The translations under genes were made by a program, and so were the position numbers. From assembly GCA_003480165.1 (NCBI GenBank), contig QUIQ01000007.1, positions 21,140 to 85,139 of the forward strand: a stretch of DNA of 64,000 bases, in the 5' to 3' direction. The notes below the pieces were generated by a model, which saw nothing but the letters and a program-made list of their open reading frames with translations, was not told the DNA's origin and did not search any database. Source of the DNA: Firmicutes bacterium AM41-11. GTDB lineage: Bacteria > Bacillota_I > Bacilli_A > Erysipelotrichales > Erysipelotrichaceae. This document shows positions 16,616-26,347 of this stretch, piece by piece (the stretch's first letter is position 1; the number at the start of each line of letters is the position of its first letter).

Positions 16616-17508
16616 TGTTCTAACCATCGCTTAATTTCATTTTCAATAGCTGCATCGGTATAGGTAAACCAATGTACATCCATTTGATTTTTAAACCACG
16701 TATATTGCCGTTTGGCATAACGGCGGGAATTCGTCTTTATTTTTTCTTTCACTTGTTCCAAACTCGCCTCATTGAGAAAATAGCTTTTAAATTCTTTATA
16801 GCCAATTCCTTGAAAACTCGTATAATTCCAAGTTTCTGGATTGGTAAATAAAGTCTCTACTTCTTGCACGAGGCCATCGGCAAACATTTGATCAACCCGC
16901 GCATTGATTTTCTCATGTAAGGCATCCCGATCGAGGGTCAAGCCAAGAAAATATACATCATACAGTGGCTTATGTTCTTGTTGGGCTTCGCGTTGGGATT
17001 TATTTAAACCATTATGCGCAATCTGCAAGGCCCGAATAATACGTTTCCGATTATTGGGATGAATCTTTTCTAAGCTTTGCGGATCAATAGCTTTTAACTG
17101 AGCATACAGATCCTCCGTACTTTGAGCCTTTAAACTTTCGGTAAAGGCTTGATCTTCAGGCTCATCTTCAAACACATAATCGTATAAAGCCGCTTTTAAA
17201 TACAAGCCAGTCCCTCCACAAATAATCGGTAGTTTTCCTTTTGCTTGAATCGTTTGAATGGCCTGGCGACACCGTTCTTGAAAGATTTTCACATTATATG
17301 GTTCGGAATAATCTTGCACATCCACTAAATAATGGGGAACGCCACCTTTTTCTTCTTCGGTTACTTTTGCGGTACCAATATCCATATGACGATAGACTTG
17401 CATACTATCCGCAGAAATAATTTCCCCATTGAAAAGCTTCGCCAACGCAATAGAACATTTCGTTTTTCCTACCCCGGTAGGACCAACAATTGCCAATACT
17501 TTATCCAC
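16612..17508 (-). CDS. miaA: tRNA dimethylallyltransferase
   Basis: 298 residues that isopentenylate A37 of tRNAs reading UNN codons. AIVGPTGVGKTK is the P-loop, DSMQVYRHMDIGTAK the DSxQxY motif, and FQGIGYKE and the RYAKRQYTWFK segment are family marks. The likely start is GTG (17506-17508) with AAAGGAG seven bases upstream; it overlaps the mutL stop by eight bases. The mutS-mutL-miaA order is conserved in many bacteria. Confidence 0.93.
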   Translation of the reverse strand: MDKVLAIVGPTGVGKTKCSIALAKLFNGEIISADSMQVYRHMDIGTAKVTEEEKGGVPHYLVDVQDYSEPYNVKIFQERCRQAIQTIQAKGKLPIICGGTGLYLKAALYDYVFEDEPEDQAFTESLKAQSTEDLYAQLKAIDPQSLEKIHPNNRKRIIRALQIAHNGLNKSQREAQQEHKPLYDVYFLGLTLDRDALHEKINARVDQMFADGLVQEVETLFTNPETWNYTSFQGIGYKEFKSYFLNEASLEQVKEKIKTNSRRYAKRQYTWFKNQMDVHWFTYTDAAIENEIKRWLEQ

Positions 17509-19303
17509 GTTCAAACTCCTTTCGTAAATCACTGTCACTTAAGGTAATAACGGTTGGGCGACCATGAGGACAATGATACGGTTGTTTACACTTCTTTAAA
17601 TCTTCGATAACTTGTTGCATCTCATCCATCGACAAAGGACGATTAAAACGAATCGAACTATGACACGCCATTGTTGCCAGAACCTTATGCCGTAAAGTCA
17701 TCATATCCACTTGTTGGTGGGCCATAAAGTAATCCAGCAAATCTTGTAAAAAATCTTTTTGATGCACATCTTGAAACCATAGCGGAATTTCTCGAATAAT
17801 CAATTGATCCGTGCCAAAGGGTTCGAAACATAACCCAAAATAATCCGTTTTTTCATTGATAGTATCTACTTGGGCCATCACATCTGGACTGACATCCAAT
17901 TGTAAAGGAACCATTAATGGTTGTTTCGTCGTCACCTTTGTATCAAAAGCCGCTTTAATTTGTTCATAATGATAACGCTCTTGAGCAGCATGTTGGTCAA
18001 TAATAACTAAACCTTCTTCATTGCTGCAAAGAATATAGGAATCATGCAACTGGGCTAATACTTGTAAATGATCAAAAAAAGCATATCCATGATCGGATTC
18101 CGCTGGTTCTTCCGCAACGATTGGCTCATTCACCACAACTTCCTTTTCCGGCATAGAAGGCATTTTTACTTTGGTGTAATTGGCAAAACTTTCTTGAATC
18201 TTCTGTGTGGTGTCTTCTCGTTTAGGCTGCAATTGTTCTTGTACAACGGGATAAGGAAAAGAAAGCTGAGGTTGTTCATACACCACTTCTTTTTGTTTCT
18301 GTTTTACTTCCACTGTCTTTAAAGAAGCTTGCAGAGTTTCCCTTAACGTCGTATGAATCAGTTCTACCAATTGATTTTGTTTAGAAAGCCGGACTTCCCA
18401 TTTATTCGGATGTACATTGACATCGACTAACTGGGTATCGGAATCAATTTGCAGTACAACAATCGGATACCGATTCTTTGGCATATAGTCTTCATATACA
18501 TCCAAAATAGCTTTTTGTAGAACATTGGAGCGAATCAAACGCGTATTTAACGATAAAAACATAAAATATTTCGTAGCTCGCGAAATCTTTGGTTGAACGG
18601 CATATCCATGAATATGAAAATCTTCACTTTTCGCATCAAAGGCAATGGCATTGGTTGCGACATCTCTTCCATACATCTGATATAAGATTTCTTGAATTTT
18701 GCCATTTCCGGAAGTTTGGAAAACGACCCGATCTTCATGGGATAGGGTAAAACGAATTTCTGGATGACTTAAAGCTAAACGATTCAGTAAATTGGCAATG
18801 ATAGAAAATTCATAATTTACACTTTTTAAATGTTTAAAACGCGCTGGCGTTTTAATAAATAAACCCGATACATCAAACTTTGTCCCTTTCGGGCAGTTGG
18901 TTTTTTCTTCACAAACCAACTTGCCATAATCGTAAGTAATATGAGTACACTCTTGTCCATTATTGGTTTCTAGATCCACATGGGCTACAGAAGCAATACT
19001 GGGAATCGCTTCGCCACGAAATCCCATGGTCTGAATATTAAATAAGTCAGACTCATCTTGCATCTTGGAAGTGGCATGGCGCATAAAAGCCAAGTGCGCA
19101 TCTTCATAATCCATTCCATCGCCATCATCGGTGATAATAATGCGCTCAATACCCCCTTGGTATACTTCTATGTTAATGACTTTGGCATGGGCATCCATCG
19201 CATTTTCCACACATTCTTTCACAATATTCGCTGGCCGGTCAACGACCTCACCAGCCGCAATCATATTGGTTAAGTGTTCACTTAAAACATGTATTTTGGA
19301 CAA
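17501..19303 (-). CDS. mutL: DNA mismatch repair protein MutL
   Basis: 600 residues. The GHKL ATPase N-terminus shows IAAGEVVDRPANIVKE, DDGDGM and GFRGEAIPSIASV. The C-terminal dimerisation/nuclease domain contains DQHAAQER (the DQHA(X)2E metal site) and the closing ACHSSIRF and CPHGRP, typical of endonuclease-type MutL of bacteria lacking MutH. The start is a TTG (19301-19303) with AGGAGG seven bases upstream; the AGGAGG overlaps the mutS stop codon. Confidence 0.95.
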   Translation of the reverse strand: MSKIHVLSEHLTNMIAAGEVVDRPANIVKECVENAMDAHAKVINIEVYQGGIERIIITDDGDGMDYEDAHLAFMRHATSKMQDESDLFNIQTMGFRGEAIPSIASVAHVDLETNNGQECTHITYDYGKLVCEEKTNCPKGTKFDVSGLFIKTPARFKHLKSVNYEFSIIANLLNRLALSHPEIRFTLSHEDRVVFQTSGNGKIQEILYQMYGRDVATNAIAFDAKSEDFHIHGYAVQPKISRATKYFMFLSLNTRLIRSNVLQKAILDVYEDYMPKNRYPIVVLQIDSDTQLVDVNVHPNKWEVRLSKQNQLVELIHTTLRETLQASLKTVEVKQKQKEVVYEQPQLSFPYPVVQEQLQPKREDTTQKIQESFANYTKVKMPSMPEKEVVVNEPIVAEEPAESDHGYAFFDHLQVLAQLHDSYILCSNEEGLVIIDQHAAQERYHYEQIKAAFDTKVTTKQPLMVPLQLDVSPDVMAQVDTINEKTDYFGLCFEPFGTDQLIIREIPLWFQDVHQKDFLQDLLDYFMAHQQVDMMTLRHKVLATMACHSSIRFNRPLSMDEMQQVIEDLKKCKQPYHCPHGRPTVITLSDSDLRKEFERG

Positions 19304-19314
19304 AAGAAATCCTC

Positions 19315-21834
19315 CTATTCAATATCATCTGATAATTTCTTCATTTCATATAAGAATTCTAAAGCTTCTCTTGGACTAAGCGCATCAATATCTAAATTTT
19401 TAATACGCTCCACAAGTTCCGATTTTTCTGGTTGCACAGTATCCATCACAAAAAGATTAGGCTGGTATTGGTTGGAATCATTCATGCCTTCAAATTCTTG
19501 AAGCAATTGGCTGGCTCGATCTAAGACAACTTTAGGTAAGTGTGCCAGTCTAGCTACATTGATTCCATAACTCTTATCGGCTTTTCCCTCAATAACACGA
19601 TAACGGAATTCAATCGTCTCTTTCTTTTCCCGGACATCGACATGGACATTATGAATTGATGCCGATTCTTTTTCCATGTTTGTCAATTCATGGTAATGGG
19701 TAGAAAAAAGCGTTTTGGCTTGAATAGCCGAATTAATGTATTCAATCATCGCCTGGGCTAGCGCCATACCATCATAGGTTGCGGTTCCTCGACCAATTTC
19801 ATCAAATAAAATCAAAGAATTCTTGCTGGCATAATGCAAAGCAATATTAGCTTCCATCATTTCGGTCATAAAAGTAGATTTGCCCGTTAAAATATCATCG
19901 CTGGCTCCAATTCGGGTGAAAATGCGATCAAAAATAGGTAAACTTGCTTCTTTGGCCGGAATAAAACTTCCCATTTGCGCCATAATTACTAATAGAGCAT
20001 TTTGTCGCATGTAGGTCGATTTACCACCCATATTCGGACCAGTAATAATTTCCACATGGGTATCTTCTTGCATAATCCAATTGTTCGAAACATATTTTTG
20101 TTGCTTCATACGATCATCTAGAATTGGGTGTTTTCCTTCGATAATTGAAACACTGGATTCAGGATGAAAACTTGGACAAATATAGCCTTTCTCATTGGCC
20201 AGATTGGCTAACGCAACTAATACATCAATGGTCGCCAAAGCTTTGGAACAAGCGTGTAAATCAAATAACTGGCTTTTAATTTTACCTAAGAGTTCTTTAA
20301 ATAATTCTTGTTCTAATTTCACTTTCTGCTCTTGGGCATGCAGAATTTGTTCTTCTTTTTCTTTTAATTCACTAGTAATAAAACGCGTGGAATTCGCAAG
20401 GGTTTGTTTAGGATGATAGCCAAATTCATCGCGAATGGCTTTAAGATTGCCATTTCTTACTTCAATATAATAACCAAAGACTCGGTTATACCCGATTTTT
20501 AACGATTTTACCCCGGTACGTTCACGCTCTTTGGCTTCTAATTCTAAAATAAAATCACTGCCTTTTTTGGCAATTTGACGTAATTGATCTAATTCTTCAC
20601 TGTATCCATCGCTAAAAACGCCACCTTCTTTTAGACTCAATGGTGGATTTTCCACAATGGCACCTTTGATTTCTTGATACAATGCCTGACAGTCTGGAGT
20701 CGTTTTGAATTCAGGATAAGAACTGAGTTGTTGGGCAAGCTCCAGTAATGGTTTGGCATGTTCCAAAGAAATCGTTAATTGTAAAACATCTCTCGGACTG
20801 GCATTGCCATAGGCCATACGACTAGCCAAGCGTTCCATATCATAAATATATACCAAATGTTCTTTGCATTGATCCCGCAAAAGAAAATCTTCTTTTAAAG
20901 TCAGTACAGCTTGTTGGCGTTTGGCAATTTTATCGACTTGAATCAAAGGTCGTTCAATCCAGTTTCGCAACATACGACTGCCCATTGCACTTTGGCAACG
21001 GTCCATAAAAGACCAAAGACTCATGCCTTTGCTACGATCAATTAGATCTAAGTGATTTTTTGTTTCATAGTCCATGATTAAAACTTGTTTGGCATCCATG
21101 GATTCCATAGGCATGAAATGATCAATATGTTGTTTTTGGGTATCTTTTAAATAAGCCATTAACTGCGAACAATTTTGTTTCAACAAATCCGAAGCATCAC
21201 TTGGACATAGTTTTTCATCTTCGGCTTGTAAAGCGGTTTTCTTTTGGCGAGAAACTAAAAAGTTTTCTTCTAAAGCCGCCATCCACTTTTTATCTAAAGT
21301 CTTGGCAACAACGACTTCTTGAATATATTGTTCTTTTAAAGCTTTTTGTAAAGCAACTAAAGAATGTTCACAAGTTTGATACTTCAATTCTCCCGTACTT
21401 AATTCACAATAGATAATAGATATTTCCCAAGCTGATAAAACAACCGAAGCTAAGTAGTTATTCATTTTGGCATCTAAGGTCTCATCCATAAACGTACCTG
21501 GTGTAATGGTACGAATAATACCTCGCTCAACAATGCCTTTGGCTTCACTGGGATCCGTTAATTGTTCACAAATAGAAACTTTATAGCCTTTTTTAATTAA
21601 TCTTTGAACATAGGAACTAGCTGCATGATGCGGAATTCCACACATGGGAACTTTTTCTTCTACACCAGCATTTTTTCCGGTAAGCACAAGGTCGAGTTCT
21701 CGACTGGCGATTTTTGCATCATCAAAAAACATTTCATAAAAATCCCCAATACGATAAAACAAGATGGAACCAGGATTCGCATTCTTGACTTGGAGATATT
21801 GTTGCATCATCGGTGTATATTTTTTTTCTTTCAT
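19315..21834 (-). CDS. mutS: DNA mismatch repair protein MutS
   Basis: 839 residues. The mismatch-binding domain has GDFYEMFFDDA (the F-x-E wedge) and the ATPase has GPNMGGKSTYMRQ near residue 605, FDEIGRGT and THYHEL. The natural start is the ATG at 21832-21834 (MKEKKYTPMMQQ). It has no Shine-Dalgarno: TATAAT (21842-21847) ends only seven bases upstream, so the message may be leaderless. Upstream in-frame TTG and ATG codons overlap this promoter. It heads the repair/tRNA modification run. Confidence 0.95.
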   Translation of the reverse strand: MKEKKYTPMMQQYLQVKNANPGSILFYRIGDFYEMFFDDAKIASRELDLVLTGKNAGVEEKVPMCGIPHHAASSYVQRLIKKGYKVSICEQLTDPSEAKGIVERGIIRTITPGTFMDETLDAKMNNYLASVVLSAWEISIIYCELSTGELKYQTCEHSLVALQKALKEQYIQEVVVAKTLDKKWMAALEENFLVSRQKKTALQAEDEKLCPSDASDLLKQNCSQLMAYLKDTQKQHIDHFMPMESMDAKQVLIMDYETKNHLDLIDRSKGMSLWSFMDRCQSAMGSRMLRNWIERPLIQVDKIAKRQQAVLTLKEDFLLRDQCKEHLVYIYDMERLASRMAYGNASPRDVLQLTISLEHAKPLLELAQQLSSYPEFKTTPDCQALYQEIKGAIVENPPLSLKEGGVFSDGYSEELDQLRQIAKKGSDFILELEAKERERTGVKSLKIGYNRVFGYYIEVRNGNLKAIRDEFGYHPKQTLANSTRFITSELKEKEEQILHAQEQKVKLEQELFKELLGKIKSQLFDLHACSKALATIDVLVALANLANEKGYICPSFHPESSVSIIEGKHPILDDRMKQQKYVSNNWIMQEDTHVEIITGPNMGGKSTYMRQNALLVIMAQMGSFIPAKEASLPIFDRIFTRIGASDDILTGKSTFMTEMMEANIALHYASKNSLILFDEIGRGTATYDGMALAQAMIEYINSAIQAKTLFSTHYHELTNMEKESASIHNVHVDVREKKETIEFRYRVIEGKADKSYGINVARLAHLPKVVLDRASQLLQEFEGMNDSNQYQPNLFVMDTVQPEKSELVERIKNLDIDALSPREALEFLYEMKKLSDDIE

Positions 21835-21913
21835 AGGATTCATTATAGCAAATTTTCTAAGCAACGATTAGAAATATGATATACTAAGGTCACGTTTTAG
21901 GGGGCTTTTTTCT

Positions 21914-23134
21914 ATGAAAAGAACAGTAATCATTGGAAAACGATCATTTCAAATAGATCTAGGTTTCATTGGGATTCTCTGTCTATTATGTTTTGTCAGT
22001 TGTTTTTCTTTATATAATGCCTTCAATTTAGTCAAGACCGGAACTGGTTTTGGGTACTTGCTGAGACAGATTTTCTGGTATGGCATAGGCTTTACAACCA
22101 TGTATTTACTCACTTCACTACAAAATGAAGTAATCTATAAAGCCATGAAAATCGCTTATAAATATTTGATGTATGCCCTCATCTATTTATTTATTTCCCG
22201 CATCTTAGCAAGTGTCATCGGTCATACATTACCTTTAGCACCTGCTATCAATGGTGCTGTTTCCTGGTTTCAAATTCCCTTGATGGGAAGTTTCCAACCC
22301 AGTGAATTTATGAAAATTGTCCTTATCTGTTTAGTCAGTGATACCATTCAAAAACATCAGAAAAAATATCCAGATCCAACTGTCAAACAGGATTGGACTT
22401 TGATTAAACAAATTCTTAAGATTTGTCTACCGCCGATGATTTTAATCTTTATGCAACCAGATACTGGAGTATTCATTATTATTGGCTTTACCATTTTTGT
22501 TCTATTGGCTTGTTCGGGGATTCGTAAAGAATACGTCATGGCCATTATTGGTGTCATTGTCTTTGCGGTTGCTTTATTCTTCTATTTGTATTTTTATCAA
22601 CAAGACTTTCTTTCTTCTCTATTTGATGCCTATCGTCTACAGAGAATTGAGTCTTGGTTGAATCCAGACAGTTATATCCAAGGTAGTTCCAACCAGCTAT
22701 ATACCGCTTTATTGTCATTGGGTAGTGCTGGTTTAACTGGATATGGCTTGCAAGCAAAAATCATTTCCATTCCAGAAGCCCATACCGATTTTATCTTTGC
22801 GGCAATTGGCCAATGTTTTGGTTTAGTTGGGACAACAATTATCGTATGTATTTGTATGGTGTTAGATCTATATCTTTGTAAAATTGCGTATAACACCAAA
22901 AGCACTAAAAATCGTTTAATTGTGATTGGGGTCGTTGCCATGCTTTTCTACCAACAGATTCAAAACCTAGGTATGATTATCGGTTTATTACCAATTACCG
23001 GAATCACCTTGCCTTTGATTTCTTATGGAGGAAGTAGTATCTTATCGTATTTTATTTCCTTTGCGATTATTATGAACATTTCTCCATCGAAAAAAAAGAC
23101 GATTCATTTGAAACGTCCTTTACGACACAATTAA
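21914..23134 (+). CDS. RodA/FtsW/SpoVE-family peptidoglycan polymerase
   Basis: 406 residues, about ten membrane helices, of the SEDS family that polymerises glycan strands from lipid II. QPSEFMKI, MQPDTGVFII and the C-terminal GLLPITGITLPLISYGGSS are SEDS signatures. No penicillin-binding partner is adjacent, so whether it acts in elongation (RodA) or division (FtsW) cannot be fixed. AGGGGG precedes the ATG; a TATACT box at 21880-21885 is the likely -10, divergent from mutS. Its stop codon overlaps that of nadK on the other strand by four bases. Confidence 0.9.
   Translation: MKRTVIIGKRSFQIDLGFIGILCLLCFVSCFSLYNAFNLVKTGTGFGYLLRQIFWYGIGFTTMYLLTSLQNEVIYKAMKIAYKYLMYALIYLFISRILASVIGHTLPLAPAINGAVSWFQIPLMGSFQPSEFMKIVLICLVSDTIQKHQKKYPDPTVKQDWTLIKQILKICLPPMILIFMQPDTGVFIIIGFTIFVLLACSGIRKEYVMAIIGVIVFAVALFFYLYFYQQDFLSSLFDAYRLQRIESWLNPDSYIQGSSNQLYTALLSLGSAGLTGYGLQAKIISIPEAHTDFIFAAIGQCFGLVGTTIIVCICMVLDLYLCKIAYNTKSTKNRLIVIGVVAMLFYQQIQNLGMIIGLLPITGITLPLISYGGSSILSYFISFAIIMNISPSKKKTIHLKRPLRHN
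23094..23117 (-). terminator. Possible nadK terminator inside the 3' end of the RodA/FtsW gene
   Basis: On the minus strand a GGACG...CGTC stem is followed by eight T residues. It lies within the opposing coding sequence, as expected with overlapping tail-to-tail genes. Confidence 0.4.
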
Positions 23135-23904
23135 TACAATTCTTTTAATCTTCGTAAATAAGAATAGGTACGGTAACGCGCGAACCGTACTTTTTTTTGT
23201 GATGTACGAATTAAGATTTGATTCACATCTTGGAAAGTGCGGGATAAATGATCATAGCAGCCCATTGTATAGCGAATCGTATCGCCTTGCACCATAATTT
23301 CTCGATCTTTACGCATAATATATGGATTCTTTAGCGAATGATGATGATTATGAACAATCGGCATAATTTCCGATAACTGCATTACTTGTAAACCTGAATC
23401 CACTACAGCTCCAGAAAGTGCTCGATTGATTGCGGTGGAACCATTTTGGGTACTGATACAAATACCAGAACCAGTTGTTTTCTCAAAGAATTCCCCATCG
23501 ATATAAATATTTAAATGGACTGTTTTGGCAATACTCTCGATACGAATCTCGTTAAAAGCATAAAAGGTTTCCTTTTTCTCCGGTAAAGTAATCTCTAAAA
23601 GAGGAAATTCTTCTAATTGCGGTTTCTTATTAAATAAACCATGTAAGAATAGATGAATTTCTTGTTTTGTATAATCGGTTAAAAAACCCAGCGTTCCGGT
23701 ATGAATGCCCACAAAACAGACGGAATCCAATTGATCTAGATATTCATGGATGGAACGAAGCATTGTCCCATCACCACCAATACTGATTATTAGATCAGGA
23801 TTGGATTTATGGTATTGCCAACCTTCCTGCTGGCATCTCTCTTTTATATAATCGGCCAATTCTTTGGAATACGCATCGCCTCGTTCAACAATCGCAAATT
23901 TCAT
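23131..23904 (-). CDS. nadK: NAD kinase
   Basis: 257 residues. Phosphorylates NAD to NADP. SIGGDGTMLRS (GGDGT at 43-47), HTGTLGFLTD and the NE-x-RI region (YAFNEIRIES) are the NAD kinase signatures, followed by TGSGICISTQNGSTA. The ATG at 23902-23904 is ten bases after AAGGA; the in-frame GTG three codons upstream abuts the AAGGAT and is unlikely. Confidence 0.93.
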   Translation of the reverse strand: MKFAIVERGDAYSKELADYIKERCQQEGWQYHKSNPDLIISIGGDGTMLRSIHEYLDQLDSVCFVGIHTGTLGFLTDYTKQEIHLFLHGLFNKKPQLEEFPLLEITLPEKKETFYAFNEIRIESIAKTVHLNIYIDGEFFEKTTGSGICISTQNGSTAINRALSGAVVDSGLQVMQLSEIMPIVHNHHHSLKNPYIMRKDREIMVQGDTIRYTMGCYDHLSRTFQDVNQILIRTSQKKVRFARYRTYSYLRRLKELY

Positions 23905-23960
23905 ACTATTCACATCCTTGCGCTCATTGTATCATACTATTGTGAGTGAGGTAGTAAGAG

Positions 23961-24500
23961 ATGTATGATCAAATCGAAAGAGAATTAAAAATTCTCATCA
24001 CAAAAGAAATTTATGAAAAAATGCGAAATTCCTATGAATTTTCCGATGCATGGGCACAAACGAATACCTATTATGATACAAAAGATGGACAAATAAAAAA
24101 GCGCCATGGTGCTTTACGTATTCGTAAAATTGGGAATAAACATATTTTTACCTTAAAGATTCGCAGAGATGCGATTACCCATATTGAGCTAGAAAAGGAA
24201 ATCAATGTCGATTCGATTCAAGCCATTACGGATAGTGAGATTTTAGCTTGGCTGAAAGAATATGAAATTCCGAAAGAAGTAGAAGCAATTGTTTCCTTTA
24301 CAACTATTCGACAAACCTATGATTTAGAAAACGGACAGTTATGCCTGGATCAAACCGAATATGAAAATCATATAGATTATGAATGTGAATATGAATATAC
24401 AAAGGATCATGATGGTATCAAAGTATTTAATGAAATACTAAAACCTTATGGAATGACCTATACAAAAAACTGCCCCAGCAAGATTGCCAGAGCATTATAA
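23961..24500 (+). CDS. CYTH-domain protein (YjbK-like)
   Basis: 179 residues of the CYTH/triphosphate tunnel metalloenzyme fold. The N-terminal ERELKILI is the ExExK-type motif, TYYDT and LRIRKIGNKHIFTLK supply the basic tunnel residues, and ELEKEI and CLDQTEYENHIDYECEYEY supply metal-binding acidic residues. Members hydrolyse triphosphates (inorganic triphosphate, thiamine triphosphate) or make cAMP; the YjbK group is uncharacterised. The 3' end overlaps the opposing HTH/coiled-coil gene by six bases. Confidence 0.85.
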   Translation: MYDQIERELKILITKEIYEKMRNSYEFSDAWAQTNTYYDTKDGQIKKRHGALRIRKIGNKHIFTLKIRRDAITHIELEKEINVDSIQAITDSEILAWLKEYEIPKEVEAIVSFTTIRQTYDLENGQLCLDQTEYENHIDYECEYEYTKDHDGIKVFNEILKPYGMTYTKNCPSKIARAL

Positions 24501-25223
24501 TTTGTGAAACATGCGATAGAAGAAGGATTTAGAATTATATTCTTCTTCTCTTTTTTTATAATCTTCTAATTCCTGTTGCATCTGATCTGCAGCAGAAACT
24601 TTTTCTTTTAACACTTCATTTTCCGATTCTAAATCTGCTTTTTTATTCGATACTTCGGCTAATTCCGTCTCTTTTTCGGAAAGTTGTGTGCTTTTCCTAT
24701 CTAATTCCGATTTCTTTTCCGATAATTCCGCTTGCGATTTTTTGATTTCTTGATCTTTTGATGCGATATCTTCGGATAACTGCGTAATTCTTAGGTCTTT
24801 CGAAGAAGATTCTTCCGTCAACATCTGAATTTTTTCATCCTTTGATTGATTCTCTAATAAGAATGTCTGATGCGCCTTTTCTAATTCAGAAGCCAAACGA
24901 TCTTTATATAATTGTTCAATCTGTTTTTCCGTTTTCTCTTTTTCCTCAAGAATGGCTTTCAGTTTCTCATTTTCATACCGTAATTCAACTTCTACCGTAG
25001 AAATTTCATTCTTTTTTTTACGGAAATACTTCGATAATTTTTCTACACCTTCTGCCTTAATCGTGATCCGTCGCGTCTCTGGATTCTTATATTTATAACC
25101 AGCATCTGGATAATCTTTGACAAGCTTAGCAACCGCTTTATCTACCGTATTTCGTGATTTAGAAAAATGCTGACAAATATCCGCAATCTCCATATCATAA
25201 TAAACATCAACTGCTTCTTCCAT
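24495..25223 (-). CDS. HTH protein with long coiled coil, function unknown
   Basis: 242 residues. The first ~65 residues form a winged helix-turn-helix-like domain (DICQHFSKSRNTVDKAV recognition region, then YKNPETRRITIKAEG as wing). Residues ~70-225 are a continuous coiled coil dense in K, E, Q and S heptads. The protein ends in an aromatic FFYRMFHKL tail. The layout recalls RacA, KfrA and plasmid DUF536-type proteins that bind DNA and bridge or position it, but no homology is claimed. The ATG at 25221-25223 has AGGGG eight bases upstream. Its upstream region holds an array of TTCATATGAA palindromes, the nearest at 25243-25252. Confidence 0.7.
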   Translation of the reverse strand: MEEAVDVYYDMEIADICQHFSKSRNTVDKAVAKLVKDYPDAGYKYKNPETRRITIKAEGVEKLSKYFRKKKNEISTVEVELRYENEKLKAILEEKEKTEKQIEQLYKDRLASELEKAHQTFLLENQSKDEKIQMLTEESSSKDLRITQLSEDIASKDQEIKKSQAELSEKKSELDRKSTQLSEKETELAEVSNKKADLESENEVLKEKVSAADQMQQELEDYKKREEEYNSKSFFYRMFHKL

Positions 25224-25242
25224 ATTCCCAACCCCTTTTGTT

Positions 25243-25756
25243 TTCATATGAACCTACTTATGATATTTCATATAGTCATATCATTTGCTGAACACGCACA
25301 AAATCTATTCCTATTCCATTCATACGAATGGCACTAGAACACTTTTATCATATTTATGTAAAATTATCAAGTCCCACTCTATTCATATGAATAAATATTT
25401 ATGTGAATTTTTATTTATTAATTTCATATGAATTATATTATTGGTGATTTTTCAATTTTCTATTCATATTTTATTCACATGAAAGAGAAGAAATTTAAAA
25501 TTTGAAGAAAATGAAAAAATTTTAATTATTATATGAATAAATATGAATATCATATATGTATTTCATATGGAAATAGGAATGAAATAATAAAATCATACGA
25601 ATAAAAAAGATGGAGAAAATTTCTTTCTCCATTTATAGGAAAATCAGATGATAGAAGAAAAATAACTAAATAGTATATGATTTAGTATATGAAAACAGGA
25701 AATAAGGATAAATAAATGAAATTATTCGTCATTATTTCCTATCTCGTTCGTATGAT
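25243..25756. repeat. Array of TTCATATGAA-type palindromes in a 538-base gene-free AT-rich region
   Basis: Between the HTH/coiled-coil gene and recR there is no credible gene. Exact TTCATATGAA palindromes occur at 25243, 25382 and 25423. Near copies are TTCATACGAA (25319), TTCACATGAA (25474), TTCATATGGA (25562), ATCATACGAA (25592) and TTCGTATGAT (25747), and a larger imperfect dyad TGATAT...ATATCA lies at 25261-25283. Three exact copies of a ten-base palindrome in half a kilobase are far more than expected even at this AT content. They look like binding sites, most simply for the adjacent HTH protein. Confidence 0.7.
25603..25632 (-). terminator. Terminator downstream of recR
   Basis: Read on the minus strand, ATGGAGAAA pairs with TTTCTCCAT and is followed by CTTTTTTAT. 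It lies about 130 bases past the recR stop, inside the palindrome array. Confidence 0.6.
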
Positions 25757-25761
25757 TGGTC

Positions 25762-26346
25762 CTATTTACGTCCTTCAAAGGCTCTTAGTAGGGTTAAGGC
25801 ATCGGTATAGTCTAAATGACCACCAATAGGAATACCATATGCCAATCGGGTAGTTTTAACCTTATCCTTTAAGATTTTTTCGAGATATAAAGAAGTTGTC
25901 TCACCTTCTACCGTAGGATCTAAAGCCAATATGACTTCCTCTATATCTTCTTTTTGTATACGTTCTAATAGAGAAGCAATATTCAAAGAGTCTGGCAATA
26001 TGCCTTTTTGCATATTAATCACACCATGTAAGACATGATATAAGCCATTGTATTCCTGAATAGATTCAATGGCTGCAATATCTTTTGGACTTTGAACTAC
26101 ACAAATCATATGCGTATTCCTATTCAAATCCATACAATATTCACAATATTCTCCTTCACTCATATTCCCACATTTCTTACAGTAATGAACGCCTTCTTTC
26201 ATATGATTAATCGCATTTTGAAATTCTGTGAATTCTTCCTCATTCCATCCAAGTACAGTATAAGCATATCTTTCTGCTGTCTTTTGACCTACACCAGGTA
26301 GCTTTCGGAATGCCTGAATTAAATCATTAAACTTTTTTGGATACAT
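25762..26346 (-). CDS. recR: Recombination mediator protein RecR
   Basis: 194 residues. An N-terminal helix-hairpin-helix (RKLPGVGQKTAERYA), a four-cysteine zinc finger (CKKCGNMSEGEYCEYC) and a Toprim domain (VVQSPKDIAAIESI) in the order seen in all RecR proteins. It helps load RecA at gaps together with RecF and RecO. It begins one base after the dnaX stop with GAGAGGA upstream, so dnaX-recR is an operon, as in most bacteria. Confidence 0.95.
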   Translation of the reverse strand: MYPKKFNDLIQAFRKLPGVGQKTAERYAYTVLGWNEEEFTEFQNAINHMKEGVHYCKKCGNMSEGEYCEYCMDLNRNTHMICVVQSPKDIAAIESIQEYNGLYHVLHGVINMQKGILPDSLNIASLLERIQKEDIEEVILALDPTVEGETTSLYLEKILKDKVKTTRLAYGIPIGGHLDYTDALTLLRAFEGRK

Positions 26347-26347
26347 A

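Noticed and set aside
25243..25756. CRISPR array
   Set aside because: The repeated words are only about ten bases, unevenly spaced and palindromic, and no cas genes are near.
25248..25761. Degraded gene or prophage remnant in the AT-rich gap
   Set aside because: No frame with protein-like content was found in either direction; the palindromes account for the structure.
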